From NCBI GenBank assembly GCA_027623095.1, contig JAQBVM010000016.1, forward strand, positions 1-41,225: a DNA stretch of 41,225 bases. The letters are read 5' to 3'. The DNA comes from Verrucomicrobiota bacterium. Its GTDB lineage: Bacteria > Verrucomicrobiota > Verrucomicrobiia > Limisphaerales > SIBE01. This document shows, piece after piece, positions 16,894 through 27,159 of this stretch (position 1 is its first letter; every line of letters begins with the position of its first letter). The translations under genes were made by a program, and so were the position numbers. The notes under the pieces were generated by a model. It ran no database searches. It worked only from the letters and a program-made list of their open reading frames with translations, and was not told the DNA's origin.

Positions 16894-19803
16894 TTACTTG
16901 CCGGGGCCGGTTGGAGAACGTTCCTTGGGTTGAATGAACGTCTTGCGTTTCGCCCGGGTTTTCGTTCCCTTTTTCTTGGTCGCGGCAGGCGAGCCGGCGG
17001 GATTTGCCACGTTCTCGACTGCTTTGAAACCTTCGGTAGCCTTGGGAATGTCGGTGACCTTAGGTGCCCGGGCTGCCAGCCAAAACCACATCTCGAAGTC
17101 GCCGCCCCGAAGGTTGTCGCCGCTCGGCAGAATCAGTTGATGCGTATTGAAGCCACTCGCGGCCCGGAAAGTTTCGCCGTCAAGGAAACCTCCGGGTATG
17201 CCGCTTTTGGAAAGATCGTTCGCTTTTTTGTTCCAAATGAAGTTTCCCTTAAGCGTCAACCGGAGGAGGAGGCGATCCAGACCCGGCTTCAACCCATTGA
17301 GTTGTGCCAAAACTGCTGACAAGAATCCCAGCACGGCCCCGTCGTTGTCCGGGTACCATTCAATTTGGCTCCGCGGCGTTTGGTCGTCCGGTTCCGGTGG
17401 ACTGTCGTTCAACACTTGTGTTTTCACTAGTGCGTGGAGAATGACGGGTCGGTAGCCCACGAGGAAGGTCATTTTCAAATCCCATTGCTCGAAATCTCTG
17501 AGATCGGAGTCGAAGAGCGGAAACGGAATTTCCGCTGTGATGAAACACGTCGGCTGACCACGTGTGATCCGGTTGGCCGAGAACGCGGCTGGATCGAGTA
17601 CTGTGGATTCGTCGATGATCCGATCGCACAGCACAGCCAAGCCGGTTCCGAGATCGGCCAGGGTAATCGTCGCATCATTGGACAGTTGTTTTCCGCTCCC
17701 GATGAACTTTGCCCCCACCACACGCACGGGCGCCGGATCGTTGCTGGCCTCGACGGTCAGGTGCGCAACAAAGTGGACCTTGCGCGGTTCCGTGGCATCG
17801 CCCATCACTTCCGCCTCCATGACTTGAAGAACACTGTCGCCTCCCAACTGCCATTCGCACGTCACCTCGCCGCTGGCGTCGGTTGTGGACGAATTGGGCG
17901 CTGCCGATCCGCCTCCTTGAACGACTTGAAACGTGACCGGCCTTCCCGCCACCGGCCCGCACCGGCTGGCTACGCGCACCCGGAGAGGATTGTTCAACGG
18001 CAGGCCGGCGGCCGCTTGCTGGCCATCACCACTAATCTTGTAGATACTGGCCATGCTCGCAAGACGGTCGATGGCGGCTTGGACCGTCTTTCGTCCGGCC
18101 AGGCCGGCGCACCCTCCGGGCTGATAGGCCACATGGCTCGCTATACTCAAGTTGGCGTTAAGGATCAACGGCAACGAAACCGGGAGGTTGTTTGCGTCCA
18201 GGAGGCGGGCGGTGACCTGCTGCACCGGATGGATGCCGTCCAGATGGAAGTCACATTTTGCCAAGCCCTCCGCGTCGAGCGGGACGATGGCGAACGGCTG
18301 GGTCGGCGCTCCGCCCGGCACGGTGGCCACCACCAAACCGGAGCTCAGGCTCGATCCGGTGTTCACCACCTCGAACCGGACGAAGAACACACGATCAAGA
18401 CAGTGGGAGTTGGCCACGCCCACGATCAATGGGCGAGGCAGTTTGAAGCGTGTTCCCGCGGCGGCGGTCAGGTCCGGCATAACTTCCTGCCCATCACCGC
18501 TGACGTAGAACAGGCGCGGCACGGCGGTGAGCGCGGGCCAGAGGCAGCGGCAGTCGGTGAAGACGGGGGCAACGGCGCTCACGGTCACGAATCCCAGCCG
18601 GCAGTAGTGGTGCTGGATTCCGCGCTGCAGAAGCGCGTCCGCCGTGCCGGGAACGGTCTGCGGCCACTCAATGGTGCCGGCCTGGGCGCCCGGCGCGGAG
18701 GTGCGCGCCGGAATTTGCCAGTAGTCGCCGGGACGCGCGAGGTTCACGTCGGCGAATTTCACCTGAATGCCGGCTTCGAGATCCAGCCAGGCATTCGTTT
18801 GCACATTGGCCGTGCCCTCCCAGCGGCGCGCGCGAGGGTGCAGGGCGGGCTTCACCGTCGTCAGGATAGCGGGAGCGGCCAACAGCGTGATGGTCAGATC
18901 GCCCTCATCCACGTCATCCACTTCGATGAGGTCGCCGTGCAGACCCGACAGCTCGCGGGAATCATCTGTGATCTCCACGAAATGCCCCTTGCGGATGCCG
19001 AGCTTCTCATCGCGGCCCAAACTGGAAACAGTGAGCTTCTTGCCGGCGACATCCACGGCCTTCAGTGCCACTTCGACGCTGGCATTCTCGCGGGACCATT
19101 TCCACACCGCCGCGCGTCCCACACCGCGCGCTTGATCCGCGGTCTGCAAGCTGTGGACCTCCACGCGATAGAGTTGATTCTCCAAGCTGGTGTAACCGCT
19201 GCCCTCCGCGATCTGGCAGGGATCATCGGCACCCGCCACCGGCTGGGTGCGGGCCCGCATGCGAATGGTGGATGCCCGAGTGCGCGCCGTGTATTCCGCA
19301 TAGGCTGCGCTGCATTCCAGCGCGCCATTCACCGGGACGGCGCGCACCTGCCAGACGGTCTTCAACCGGGTGGTCGTGTCCACTCCGCCGAGGGCCGTCT
19401 CCAATAGACGCGGGTCGTCGAGAAACGTCAGGTGGCGCTGCCAGACATCCAGATAGGCGAGGTGCGCACCGGCCGGGAGCACCGGCAGGCCTCGGAGATC
19501 CGGCTGCTGTCGGTAACTAACCGGCGCCTCCAGTTCGCATTGAATGCCGTCCGCATAATAGCGGCCAGCGGCGAGGAGAAAATCGCCCGGCTGGCCCGCA
19601 ATTGCGCTCATGCCGAAAGCCGCCGTCTCAGCCGGGCCGCCGCAGCGGCCAACGATGTCGGCGGCTGCGGTTTCATCGCGCCGGACGCTAAGGGCGCTCT
19701 GCTCGTTGAGTTCCGCATCGAGTTGCACCCGGCCCTGCTGGGCCAGCACCTGGCGGAAGTGGTTCTTGGCGTCAAAGGTGTCGCGTGTGAGATCTGCTTT
19801 CAT
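16894..19803 (-). CDS. DUF6519 eCIS/phage-tail-associated protein
   Basis: A 969-aa protein, last in the eCIS gene train. Its N-terminus (MKADLTRDTFDAKNHFRQVL, then QGRVQLDAELNEQ) is the DUF6519 signature, a family found beside phage-like baseplate genes. The N-terminal 420 residues include LPAGAHLAYLDVWQRHLTFLDD and a stretch ending in HYCRLGFVTV. After that come two Ig-like (Big_1-type) segments, each introduced by a SGDGQ motif (YVSGDGQEVMPDL near 430, YKISGDGQQAAAGLP near 590); the second continues as PVTFQVVQGGGSAAP. The last 30 residues are a Lys/Arg/Pro-rich tail. It starts 26 nt after the tail-protein stop. I infer a baseplate-peripheral or fibre-like structural role; no enzyme motif is visible. 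Confidence 0.82.
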   Translation of the reverse strand: MKADLTRDTFDAKNHFRQVLAQQGRVQLDAELNEQSALSVRRDETAAADIVGRCGGPAETAAFGMSAIAGQPGDFLLAAGRYYADGIQCELEAPVSYRQQPDLRGLPVLPAGAHLAYLDVWQRHLTFLDDPRLLETALGGVDTTTRLKTVWQVRAVPVNGALECSAAYAEYTARTRASTIRMRARTQPVAGADDPCQIAEGSGYTSLENQLYRVEVHSLQTADQARGVGRAAVWKWSRENASVEVALKAVDVAGKKLTVSSLGRDEKLGIRKGHFVEITDDSRELSGLHGDLIEVDDVDEGDLTITLLAAPAILTTVKPALHPRARRWEGTANVQTNAWLDLEAGIQVKFADVNLARPGDYWQIPARTSAPGAQAGTIEWPQTVPGTADALLQRGIQHHYCRLGFVTVSAVAPVFTDCRCLWPALTAVPRLFYVSGDGQEVMPDLTAAAGTRFKLPRPLIVGVANSHCLDRVFFVRFEVVNTGSSLSSGLVVATVPGGAPTQPFAIVPLDAEGLAKCDFHLDGIHPVQQVTARLLDANNLPVSLPLILNANLSIASHVAYQPGGCAGLAGRKTVQAAIDRLASMASIYKISGDGQQAAAGLPLNNPLRVRVASRCGPVAGRPVTFQVVQGGGSAAPNSSTTDASGEVTCEWQLGGDSVLQVMEAEVMGDATEPRKVHFVAHLTVEASNDPAPVRVVGAKFIGSGKQLSNDATITLADLGTGLAVLCDRIIDESTVLDPAAFSANRITRGQPTCFITAEIPFPLFDSDLRDFEQWDLKMTFLVGYRPVILHALVKTQVLNDSPPEPDDQTPRSQIEWYPDNDGAVLGFLSAVLAQLNGLKPGLDRLLLRLTLKGNFIWNKKANDLSKSGIPGGFLDGETFRAASGFNTHQLILPSGDNLRGGDFEMWFWLAARAPKVTDIPKATEGFKAVENVANPAGSPAATKKKGTKTRAKRKTFIQPKERSPTGPGK

Positions 19804-19829
19804 GGTTTTGGATCAGGGTTGGAAATGGG

Positions 19830-21884
19830 TCAGGTTTGGTGAAGAAGGCCGGCTTCGAGGCCGAAGCGGAGATACTCCTCCATGCGCACACGGAGGTGGG
19901 CTTCGCGGCGGCTTTCATACGTATCATGGCCCGCGCCCATCTCGCTCTCATCGTCCGCACCGTTGCGGATGACGTCCGGCGTCAGCAGGCTCAGTTGGCC
20001 ATAGCCGGCCTCGACGTAGTTCAGGGAAACGAAGTACGGCCGCACGCCGCGCTTGCCGTCCTCATCGCGCGGCAGGCACTGGTAGGGTCGCGGAACGATA
20101 GAGGCCTCCGGCAGCCACGAAAACCGCACACAGCCCTCCTGACGGGAGGCCACCGTCACGCGGTCGGTGAGCAGGATGGAATTGCTGGCCAGCTCCATGA
20201 CGCGCACATGCACGCGTCCGATGACGGTGCAGTTTTCCATGCGCAACTCGCCCGCAGGATCGCCGGCATTCGTGCGCGCGATGGCCGCCACACTCTGCGC
20301 GCCGGCGTCGATGATGCAGTTTTTCAAATGCAGCCGCACGTTGTCCGGGATGCGGATGCGCCCGGTGACGATGCAATCCTCCAGCGTGAGTGTGGCGCCA
20401 TCCGCCGTCGAACTTACCCGCACATCACCCCAGACCGTGCAGTGCCGCAGCGTGGCGGACGCGAGGTGGTCCCGGACTTCAATGCCGCCACCGCTGATGA
20501 GCAGGCCATTCAGCACGACAATACCGGCCGCTCCCGACAATTCGAGATCGGCACTCAGGACTACGTGCGGGAAGAATCCGTCGGCGGCGCGGATCTCCGC
20601 CTGGCGTCCGGTCGCGTCGAATACCGGGTCTTCCACATAACGCCCGCTGTCACCGATCTCGATGCGGAAATCGTCAGGACCGGCCACGATGCCGGCTGCG
20701 ATGGTCAGCAATGGGGTGCTTAGCGGCGGATTATTCTGTTGAGAGACCTCGCGGATGAGCGGCTCGTCCTTCGTACTGTCGAAGGAGTCGGTCCGTCCGT
20801 ATTCACCGCCGCCGATGTCCAGGGCTTGTAGATTGTGAAACGAGGAGCAGACTTCGCCTGCGGGAGCGGTGGGGAAAACGACGCGGCCCCTCACGGGATC
20901 GAGCAGGATCATGGTTGCCGAAACCGCGGCGTCGTCATGCATCCAAAAGCCCGGCCGCAACGTGGAATCCGTGAGATCACTAACGACAATCTCGTCCGCC
21001 GGGATCTCCTCGTAGTCGTGCGCTCCCGGAGTCTGCTCACGATAGAGCAGCACACTTTTCCCGCTGCCGTACCATCTGGCCGATGGATGGAACTGCGACG
21101 GCTGACCGGACACGCCGTCGCCGGCAAACAGGCGCCGCGTCAGCGGGGTCGGCACATTCAAAGGCTCCGCGAGGTGCTCGATGCTGGATTCCGTCTGCGG
21201 GTTTGCGCACAGCGGCACATCCATGCGCAGAGGGTGCATGTAAAAGTGCCGGCCTCCCGCGAGACCCGCGGAAACCAGCGGAGCACGAGTGCGCGCGGCG
21301 GCATGGAGCCGCCACAGAAAGATGCCAACGTTGGGAATATTCCACCTGCCGCCCGCTGTCGCGATGCGGCGGACTTCCACCGTGCGCGCCGCTTTTTCGA
21401 AGGGTGCATCGATGAACTCGAGTGACAGCGGATTTCGCAGGCTGACAGTGGCAGTCCGCCGCATCCGCAGATGATTGAGGTGCTGCGTGGTGATGATGCG
21501 CTGGAAGAACTCTACCACCGCCGCCGGCTGGCCCGTGGTATCGCGGGCGAGTTGCTCCAGCACGCAGGCCGTGCCTTTGCGGCGGCGGTAGGCGATGGTG
21601 TTCGCTATCTCCGCGCGCGGGGCTAGACCGGATGTGAGACCGGTCTTCACCACGCCGCGCAGGCCGATTAATTCACCAATGTAAGGCAGAGCCCACTCCG
21701 CAGCCGTCTCGACAAAGTGATTTTCGTAAAGCTGCTGCAATTCCTCCTCCAGCACTCCGAACTGATCCGCGATGATGTGCAGCAACTGCCGCAGCGCACC
21801 CTGCGAGGGATTGGCCGGGTCTTCGTCTCGGATGCGATGCGCCGCGGGCAGAAGAGAGTAGAGACGTTCGCCGGTGAAGCTCAT
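19830..21884 (-). CDS. eCIS tail/baseplate protein with C-terminal beta-helix
   Basis: The 684-aa protein begins with a phage tail protein I-like region: LYSLLPAAHRIRDED, LLHIIADQFGVLEEELQQLYENHFVETA, WALPYIGELIGLRG. This is usual for the gene after the J-like proteins in eCIS loci (Afp/Pvc12-13 position). RRRKGTACVLEQLARDTTG continues that domain. From about residue 430 the sequence turns into short repeating turns (LVLNGLLISGGGIEVRD, LRHCTVWGDVRVSSTADG, LTLEDCIVTGRIRIPD, LHLKNCIIDAGAQSV), the pattern of a right-handed parallel beta-helix as found in fibres. The ATG overlaps the upstream stop by 4 nt. Role is probably baseplate periphery and target contact. Confidence 0.82.
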   Translation of the reverse strand: MSFTGERLYSLLPAAHRIRDEDPANPSQGALRQLLHIIADQFGVLEEELQQLYENHFVETAAEWALPYIGELIGLRGVVKTGLTSGLAPRAEIANTIAYRRRKGTACVLEQLARDTTGQPAAVVEFFQRIITTQHLNHLRMRRTATVSLRNPLSLEFIDAPFEKAARTVEVRRIATAGGRWNIPNVGIFLWRLHAAARTRAPLVSAGLAGGRHFYMHPLRMDVPLCANPQTESSIEHLAEPLNVPTPLTRRLFAGDGVSGQPSQFHPSARWYGSGKSVLLYREQTPGAHDYEEIPADEIVVSDLTDSTLRPGFWMHDDAAVSATMILLDPVRGRVVFPTAPAGEVCSSFHNLQALDIGGGEYGRTDSFDSTKDEPLIREVSQQNNPPLSTPLLTIAAGIVAGPDDFRIEIGDSGRYVEDPVFDATGRQAEIRAADGFFPHVVLSADLELSGAAGIVVLNGLLISGGGIEVRDHLASATLRHCTVWGDVRVSSTADGATLTLEDCIVTGRIRIPDNVRLHLKNCIIDAGAQSVAAIARTNAGDPAGELRMENCTVIGRVHVRVMELASNSILLTDRVTVASRQEGCVRFSWLPEASIVPRPYQCLPRDEDGKRGVRPYFVSLNYVEAGYGQLSLLTPDVIRNGADDESEMGAGHDTYESRREAHLRVRMEEYLRFGLEAGLLHQT

Positions 21885-24502
21885 GCCAGGGATACGGTTA
21901 GGTTTGCCAGGGAGTCTGTGTCAATGACGAGCACCTCGGCCGCGGGCGCGGCGTCCAAGCCGTCGCCGGGCCGCGGCACGGAAGGCGTCAAGCGAGGTTT
22001 CAGGAGCATGCCGCCGCTGAGATCAAAAGTGGTCAGCGCGGCATGATGCACACCGGGCACGGAGTGAAGGATCTCCATCACCTCGCTGAGCGCCACGGCC
22101 TGTCCGAACTCCCGCTCATCATACGAGAAGGCCTCTTCCAGCGCGGCGTTCAAGGCGGCCTTCACGTCTTCGGCGATGCGGTCGCTGTCCGCAATGACCG
22201 TGCCGGCCAGCACAAAGCGCGAAACTTTTCCCGAGCGAACGCTCACTGAGGTCAGGGGATTGCCAGCGCCTAGCAAAGCGGCGGCGAGATTCCCGGGCAG
22301 CGCGTCGGCGGCGGTGAATTCCGCTTCCTCAGGGCCGGCCACATGCACGAGTACGCCGCGCCCGCGCGCGGTCCATACCCAAACCGCATGCGCCTTCGCC
22401 ACTCCGGCAAATGCGCGCGAGTAGTCGGTGTAGTCCGACATACTGACTACGCGATCCAGCGTGAGCGTGGTCAACGGGGCATTGGTTCGCGCTTCACCCA
22501 TCGTCTCCGCATCCGCCGCGCCACTGCTGGCGGCGGGATTGGCAGCGCTGCGAATGCCCAGCGGACGGTTGAGCAATTGGGTGAGTTGACCGGCGTCCAC
22601 GAGACCATCAAGGCCGATGCCCTTGCGGTAGCAGGCCGCCACATTCTCCGTCCCCGTCGGCAGCCGCGCGCCAAACCAGCCGTCGCTCATGATGACGCGC
22701 GTGGTGCCGTCGTCGTCCAGCCTGACGGTGAAGATGCGTTCGGTCGGTCCGTGGCCGTAGAGTGATGGCGCATTCGTCCACTGCACATCGTTCACATACA
22801 CGGACAGTGACGATGTCGCGCCTTTCGTGCTTTGGATGTAAGTGAGCGGCTTCTGCTTCAGGGCGAACTTCTGGTGCTCGCTGCCGGCATTGCCGCTGCC
22901 CAGGATCTCGGCGGCGACGGATTCACCGTGTGTCACCCGCGCGGCGTTGCCATAGACGACGACGGACGATGGCGCATAGGCAAACAGCAGGGGCTCCTCA
23001 AGGGTGAGGCACGTTACCGTCGGATCATCGGCATCGGCGGCGGCCTCCTTCAGAACCACGTGCTCCACACGGCTGGCGCCGTCGCTGTCCGTGCCGGTCA
23101 CAATGAGCAACCGTCCGGGTTCGAGTCCTTCCACGGTCGAATCGAGCGTAATGGATGCCCCGTGGACCATCGTGTTCACCTCCGTGCGCGCGCTGTCGAG
23201 ATACTCTGATTTTCCGAGCACGACCGTCTCGCGAAGCTTGTCGTTGAATTTCTCCTTCAGGTTTTCACCACGCAAAGAGAGACGCGTGACTTTGGCGGAA
23301 AGTCCGAAGCCGGTCTTCGCATCCGTGGCATTGCCGCGCACTTCGTAAAGTTCGGTGTATCCGGCCACCTTGCTGCCGGTGCCCGGCGTTTGAAGCGCCA
23401 CCCAGCTTCCGGTGACGAAGCTGTCCTGCACGGAGTCGAGGTGAATGATAGAGTCGTTCTCTTCGTCAGGATCGGTGTCAGGCACAGACGAACCCGGCAC
23501 AGCGGAAATGATGTAGTTCGGCCAGTCCGCCTGAGCCGCAACGCGCGCAGTCCAGGCTGCATCGGTTTCCAGTCCAACCCGCGGCATGTAGTGTTTGCGA
23601 ACCTCGTTATCGATGAGGTTCCAGTCAGCGGCATTCCAGCCGAAAAGGTTCGCCTTTGCACGAAAGATGTAAATCTTTGCGTCTTCATCCGAGGGACTCA
23701 CGGGCGGCACGGCGGAACCGAGTCCGTATTCCAAAAGCAGGATCGTGTAAGCCGTCAGCGGATCGTTGGAATTCTCCTTTTCGATCTCGATCACACGCCG
23801 CACATCCCATCGCTCGCTGCCAGAATCATCGGTGCGCTCCCTGCCGACAATGAGCACCTGGTCGCCCACCCGCACGTTCACCGAGCCGCCTGCGAGCCAC
23901 AGCTTTTTGGCAAAGCGCACCGGTGATCGAAAACGTTTCACACGGAGCACATTCCACTCCTTGCGGGCCTCAAAATCCTCGACGGTTTCGTAGGTTTGCG
24001 CCTCCTCTCCAGGTCCGGGAATGCTCTGCACTTTCGTGCCGGTCTTCACGTCCGCCCAGCCTGGAGCGCCGGCGGCATCCTCCACTGTGAAAGCTGCCCA
24101 CGTCTCCGCAGCCACACCGGGTTGTAGTTCATAGCCGATGCCACGGGCCATCTCCAGCACGCTGCGCCGTTCCACGGCGGTGCGCAGATACGATTCGTTC
24201 GCGATCCGCTCGCTGTAGAATGTCAGGACATCCGCCATCGCCGCGAAGCCGTCGAGCAGGGCGATGGTGAAATCTTCTTCGTCGCGCGTGCGCAGGCCGG
24301 CGAGCGCAGGCAAATCTTTGTCCGTGAGGGCCGCAAGGAGTGAAGCCTTGAACTGTCCATGCGTTCCGGCACGGAAGCTCAGGGCGCTGAGGCCCGGTCG
24401 GTTATCAATAAGCGCCGGCGTCTGCGCGTGGGTGCCCGCGCAGCAGTCGCAATTGTTCAGCGCGCGCAGCGTGGAATCGAGTGGATTGGTGGGCGGATTC
24501 AT
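21881..24502 (-). CDS. Putative baseplate assembly protein, second J-like protein
   Basis: The 873-aa protein belongs to the large 'putative baseplate assembly protein' group of eCIS and phage-like loci. Its N-terminus (CDCCAGTHAQTPALIDNRPGL, then ALSFRAGTHGQFKASLLAAL) and the segment DEEDFTIALLDGFAAMADVLTFYSERIANESYLRTA match the J-like wedge proteins. RRSVLEMARGIGYELQPGVAAETWAAF follows, as does the near-C-terminal FSYDEREFGQAVALSEVMEILHSVPGVHHA, a gpJ-type end. It joins the first J-like gene at a one-base TGATG overlap. Such proteins build the baseplate wedge that links sheath, hub and fibres. Confidence 0.87.
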   Translation of the reverse strand: MNPPTNPLDSTLRALNNCDCCAGTHAQTPALIDNRPGLSALSFRAGTHGQFKASLLAALTDKDLPALAGLRTRDEEDFTIALLDGFAAMADVLTFYSERIANESYLRTAVERRSVLEMARGIGYELQPGVAAETWAAFTVEDAAGAPGWADVKTGTKVQSIPGPGEEAQTYETVEDFEARKEWNVLRVKRFRSPVRFAKKLWLAGGSVNVRVGDQVLIVGRERTDDSGSERWDVRRVIEIEKENSNDPLTAYTILLLEYGLGSAVPPVSPSDEDAKIYIFRAKANLFGWNAADWNLIDNEVRKHYMPRVGLETDAAWTARVAAQADWPNYIISAVPGSSVPDTDPDEENDSIIHLDSVQDSFVTGSWVALQTPGTGSKVAGYTELYEVRGNATDAKTGFGLSAKVTRLSLRGENLKEKFNDKLRETVVLGKSEYLDSARTEVNTMVHGASITLDSTVEGLEPGRLLIVTGTDSDGASRVEHVVLKEAAADADDPTVTCLTLEEPLLFAYAPSSVVVYGNAARVTHGESVAAEILGSGNAGSEHQKFALKQKPLTYIQSTKGATSSLSVYVNDVQWTNAPSLYGHGPTERIFTVRLDDDGTTRVIMSDGWFGARLPTGTENVAACYRKGIGLDGLVDAGQLTQLLNRPLGIRSAANPAASSGAADAETMGEARTNAPLTTLTLDRVVSMSDYTDYSRAFAGVAKAHAVWVWTARGRGVLVHVAGPEEAEFTAADALPGNLAAALLGAGNPLTSVSVRSGKVSRFVLAGTVIADSDRIAEDVKAALNAALEEAFSYDEREFGQAVALSEVMEILHSVPGVHHAALTTFDLSGGMLLKPRLTPSVPRPGDGLDAAPAAEVLVIDTDSLANLTVSLA

Positions 24503-27159
24503 CAGCGGCCTCCTTTCATCTCGAACCCGATGATCCCGTGATCGGGAAAACTGGGATTGTTTTCCAACCGGAAAATCTCCAGCCGGTCTGTCGTCAGCAA
24601 GTCCAGCACGGCGGTGGTCGTTTCTCCCTGCCGGCGCAGAGCCGTTGCCTCCACGTGCTGCACACCATTCACCGTCTGAGCGGCGGCGAGGATGGAACTG
24701 AGATAGACTGAATCACCGAACGTGAAGTTGTCCGCATGGAAATAGCCAAGCGTCCCGTCCGTGCGCCGGCGGGAACTGAAGACATCAAGGAGCGAGCGCT
24801 TCACATCGCTGCGGAAGTAACCAGGGCGCACGCAGACCATGAGCAGAACTTCCAGGGACACATAGCGCGGCGCGTCAATCTCGAGGTCGTGACCGGCCAT
24901 GCGCCACGGCTCAAGGTAGTCACGGAGTTCCTGTTCAAAGTCATCGTCCACCGGCAGGCCGCCTTTGCGATCCACGGTCAGGAACGTGGTGTGCCAGCTT
25001 CCCGTCCAGCGCAGCGTGGCGGCGGCGCGCTGCACAACGGTGTGCTGGCCGGCGCGGTCCGCGTAGTCCTGCGGTGTAACGCAGCGCCGCTGCGTGCGGA
25101 AGGCTTGCGGAGCGTACTGGCGCACCTCCTCCATCGTCTCCGCCGCGGTGCCTCCGCGCGCCGGCAGCGGATTGGTCACCTTGTCGATGATGTCCCCGGC
25201 ATTCACCAGCAACGGCAGGCCCGATGGCGGATTGAGGAATGACGGGGCATAGACCTGATTGATCGACTCCGCGCCGATGTTGCCTGCCGTGCCGTTGCCC
25301 AGCCTCATGCGGGCGTAAATCTGCGCCTCTTCCGCCGGCGCCATTCCGTTCACGTCGTCGCCGAACCGGAGCACCGCGCGCCCGTCGTTGCCCACCTCCG
25401 CGACGAAATCCGCCGCCGTTGCCGCACTGGAGATGAGATCGCGCCGCGGCGACCAAAGCCGGCTGCCGTCGCGCAGATAAATGGCCGGGAGCGCCGCGCG
25501 GATGGAGGCATCGGTGTCATGTGCCAGCGCCTGCGAGGCCGGAAGATTGGGCGGCAGCCACGCCCCAAGCGGCTCCGGAGCAGGCACGGCATGCGTCAGT
25601 CCGCCGTTCTTCAGGCGGGGGCGGAAGCGCACAACGGACCCCGGCGTCTCCGCTTCATCGCAATGACCACAGCCTGAGGCAACCGGCTTGAGTACCGGAT
25701 TTGTCTCCGGCACGGTGCCCAGCGATTCGCGCTCCGGCAGTGACACGCCGTGATCGCACAAAATGATATTTCCCCATGCCACGCTCACGTGGCTCACCGG
25801 GCCGTTGTCATCCGAAGTGCTGGATAAGCAGAGGGGAAAGGGAAGGGCATCGGCATCGTCCCACATGATGTCCGTCACCGCTTCGCCGGTCACCGGGTCC
25901 GAGCGTAAGCCGGGTGTTTTGCCATCCAGCCATTGCACGAGCGTGAGGCCGTTCACGGCCACGAGCCTCACGGCGTGTCGGCGCGACAGATCGGCATCCT
26001 CCGCGTGACCGGTGCGCGGCCCTTTCGCTTCCGCCAGCACCAGCACCATGCCGGGCGTGAGGTTGGGAAGTTTGCCGGCCAGAGTCGCTTTCACCGCGCC
26101 GGCGGGCACACAGCAATCGCTGTCGCCCCAGGTGTAAAAGTTCATCTCGTTGTGCGCCTCGTAGAGCACCGCATCATGCATCGGCTCGAATATGACAGGC
26201 TGCTCCGCGAGGATGATGGCTTGCAGCGCATCCGCCGAAGTGGCGAGGACGGCGCTCTTCGACGGGCGCACCGCAAAGCACGTCGCTGCTTCGAGGGCAG
26301 CGGAATCCTTTTCCAGCACCGGATTCCGCGGCAAGACGACTCCTCCGGCGGGCGCAGCCGCAGTGAGGCGCACGCGCACCCAGGTTCGCGCGGCGCAGCC
26401 TTCATGCATGGCGTAATCGAGGAGCCGGGCATGGCGGCGCAGGGAAATCCGCTGCCGCGCCGTGCCCTGATAGGCTTCCGTGGCCACCGCGTCCTGCCGA
26501 TAGCTAATGTAGTCGCCTGCATAGGCCAGCAGTTCCACGAGAGTGATGCCGAGGTCGGCTGTGTTCCGCTCTTTCCAGTCCGGCGCGATGAGCGACAGCC
26601 GGTCGAGCATGAGCCGGCGGAAGCTCGCGTAATCCTTGGACAGGTAATCGAGCTCCGGAGACTCGCTCAAAGCCGCCGAGCAGTCGCATTCCGCGGCGCA
26701 GTCGAAGTCCGACGGGCATTCGATCTTGAACTTGAAGTCCACCAGTGACAGTCGCGGATCGAGCCCGGGCATGGGATCGAACGGCGGATTCTGTCCGGTG
26801 CTCTTCTCAACAAGATGCAGCGTGTACGCCGAGTGATCGCCGAAAGCGGAGAGTCGCACGCGCAAGTATCCCTCGGCGGCCATCCATGACGCGGTTTCCA
26901 CGGTGATGCCGGTGACGCTTTCCCCGCCCGTCAGCCGAACGCAATTGCGGTTGGCGGCCTTGATCTGGGTGTCGGCAACGGTCACTGGCGGTTCCTGCGG
27001 CTCCTTAAAGAAGAAGACGCGCAGTTCCTTCTGCCGCAGATGGCGGGATCCCGCCACGTCGTATTCCTTGTCCACTACTTCGACGCGATCGATGCCGTTG
27101 AGCGTCGCGTGTGCGTTCACGAGCTGGCGGCGGTTTTGGCTGCAACAGAAGTAGATCAT
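24502..27159 (-). CDS. Putative baseplate assembly protein, first J-like protein
   Basis: An 885-aa protein with the clearest J-like hallmarks in the locus: LDYLSKDYASFRRLMLDRL, then WKERNTADLGITLVELLAYAG, DYISYRQDAVATEAYQGTA and RRHARLLDYAMHEGC, followed by the baseplate_J segment GNGTAGNIGAESINQVYAP. I recognise this as the TIGR02243-type family. The EEVRQYAPQAFRTQRRCVTPQDY motif in the last third is also typical. It corresponds to Afp11/Pvc11 in position. Its ATG overlaps the gp25 stop by 4 nt and its stop overlaps the next start, so the baseplate proteins are probably made in fixed proportion. Confidence 0.9.
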   Translation of the reverse strand: MIYFCCSQNRRQLVNAHATLNGIDRVEVVDKEYDVAGSRHLRQKELRVFFFKEPQEPPVTVADTQIKAANRNCVRLTGGESVTGITVETASWMAAEGYLRVRLSAFGDHSAYTLHLVEKSTGQNPPFDPMPGLDPRLSLVDFKFKIECPSDFDCAAECDCSAALSESPELDYLSKDYASFRRLMLDRLSLIAPDWKERNTADLGITLVELLAYAGDYISYRQDAVATEAYQGTARQRISLRRHARLLDYAMHEGCAARTWVRVRLTAAAPAGGVVLPRNPVLEKDSAALEAATCFAVRPSKSAVLATSADALQAIILAEQPVIFEPMHDAVLYEAHNEMNFYTWGDSDCCVPAGAVKATLAGKLPNLTPGMVLVLAEAKGPRTGHAEDADLSRRHAVRLVAVNGLTLVQWLDGKTPGLRSDPVTGEAVTDIMWDDADALPFPLCLSSTSDDNGPVSHVSVAWGNIILCDHGVSLPERESLGTVPETNPVLKPVASGCGHCDEAETPGSVVRFRPRLKNGGLTHAVPAPEPLGAWLPPNLPASQALAHDTDASIRAALPAIYLRDGSRLWSPRRDLISSAATAADFVAEVGNDGRAVLRFGDDVNGMAPAEEAQIYARMRLGNGTAGNIGAESINQVYAPSFLNPPSGLPLLVNAGDIIDKVTNPLPARGGTAAETMEEVRQYAPQAFRTQRRCVTPQDYADRAGQHTVVQRAAATLRWTGSWHTTFLTVDRKGGLPVDDDFEQELRDYLEPWRMAGHDLEIDAPRYVSLEVLLMVCVRPGYFRSDVKRSLLDVFSSRRRTDGTLGYFHADNFTFGDSVYLSSILAAAQTVNGVQHVEATALRRQGETTTAVLDLLTTDRLEIFRLENNPSFPDHGIIGFEMKGGR

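Noticed and set aside
17434..19407. Long plus-strand frame of 657 codons opposite the DUF6519 gene
   Set aside because: It is antisense to a protein with clear family motifs, has no domain of its own, and is explained by high GC lowering stop frequency.
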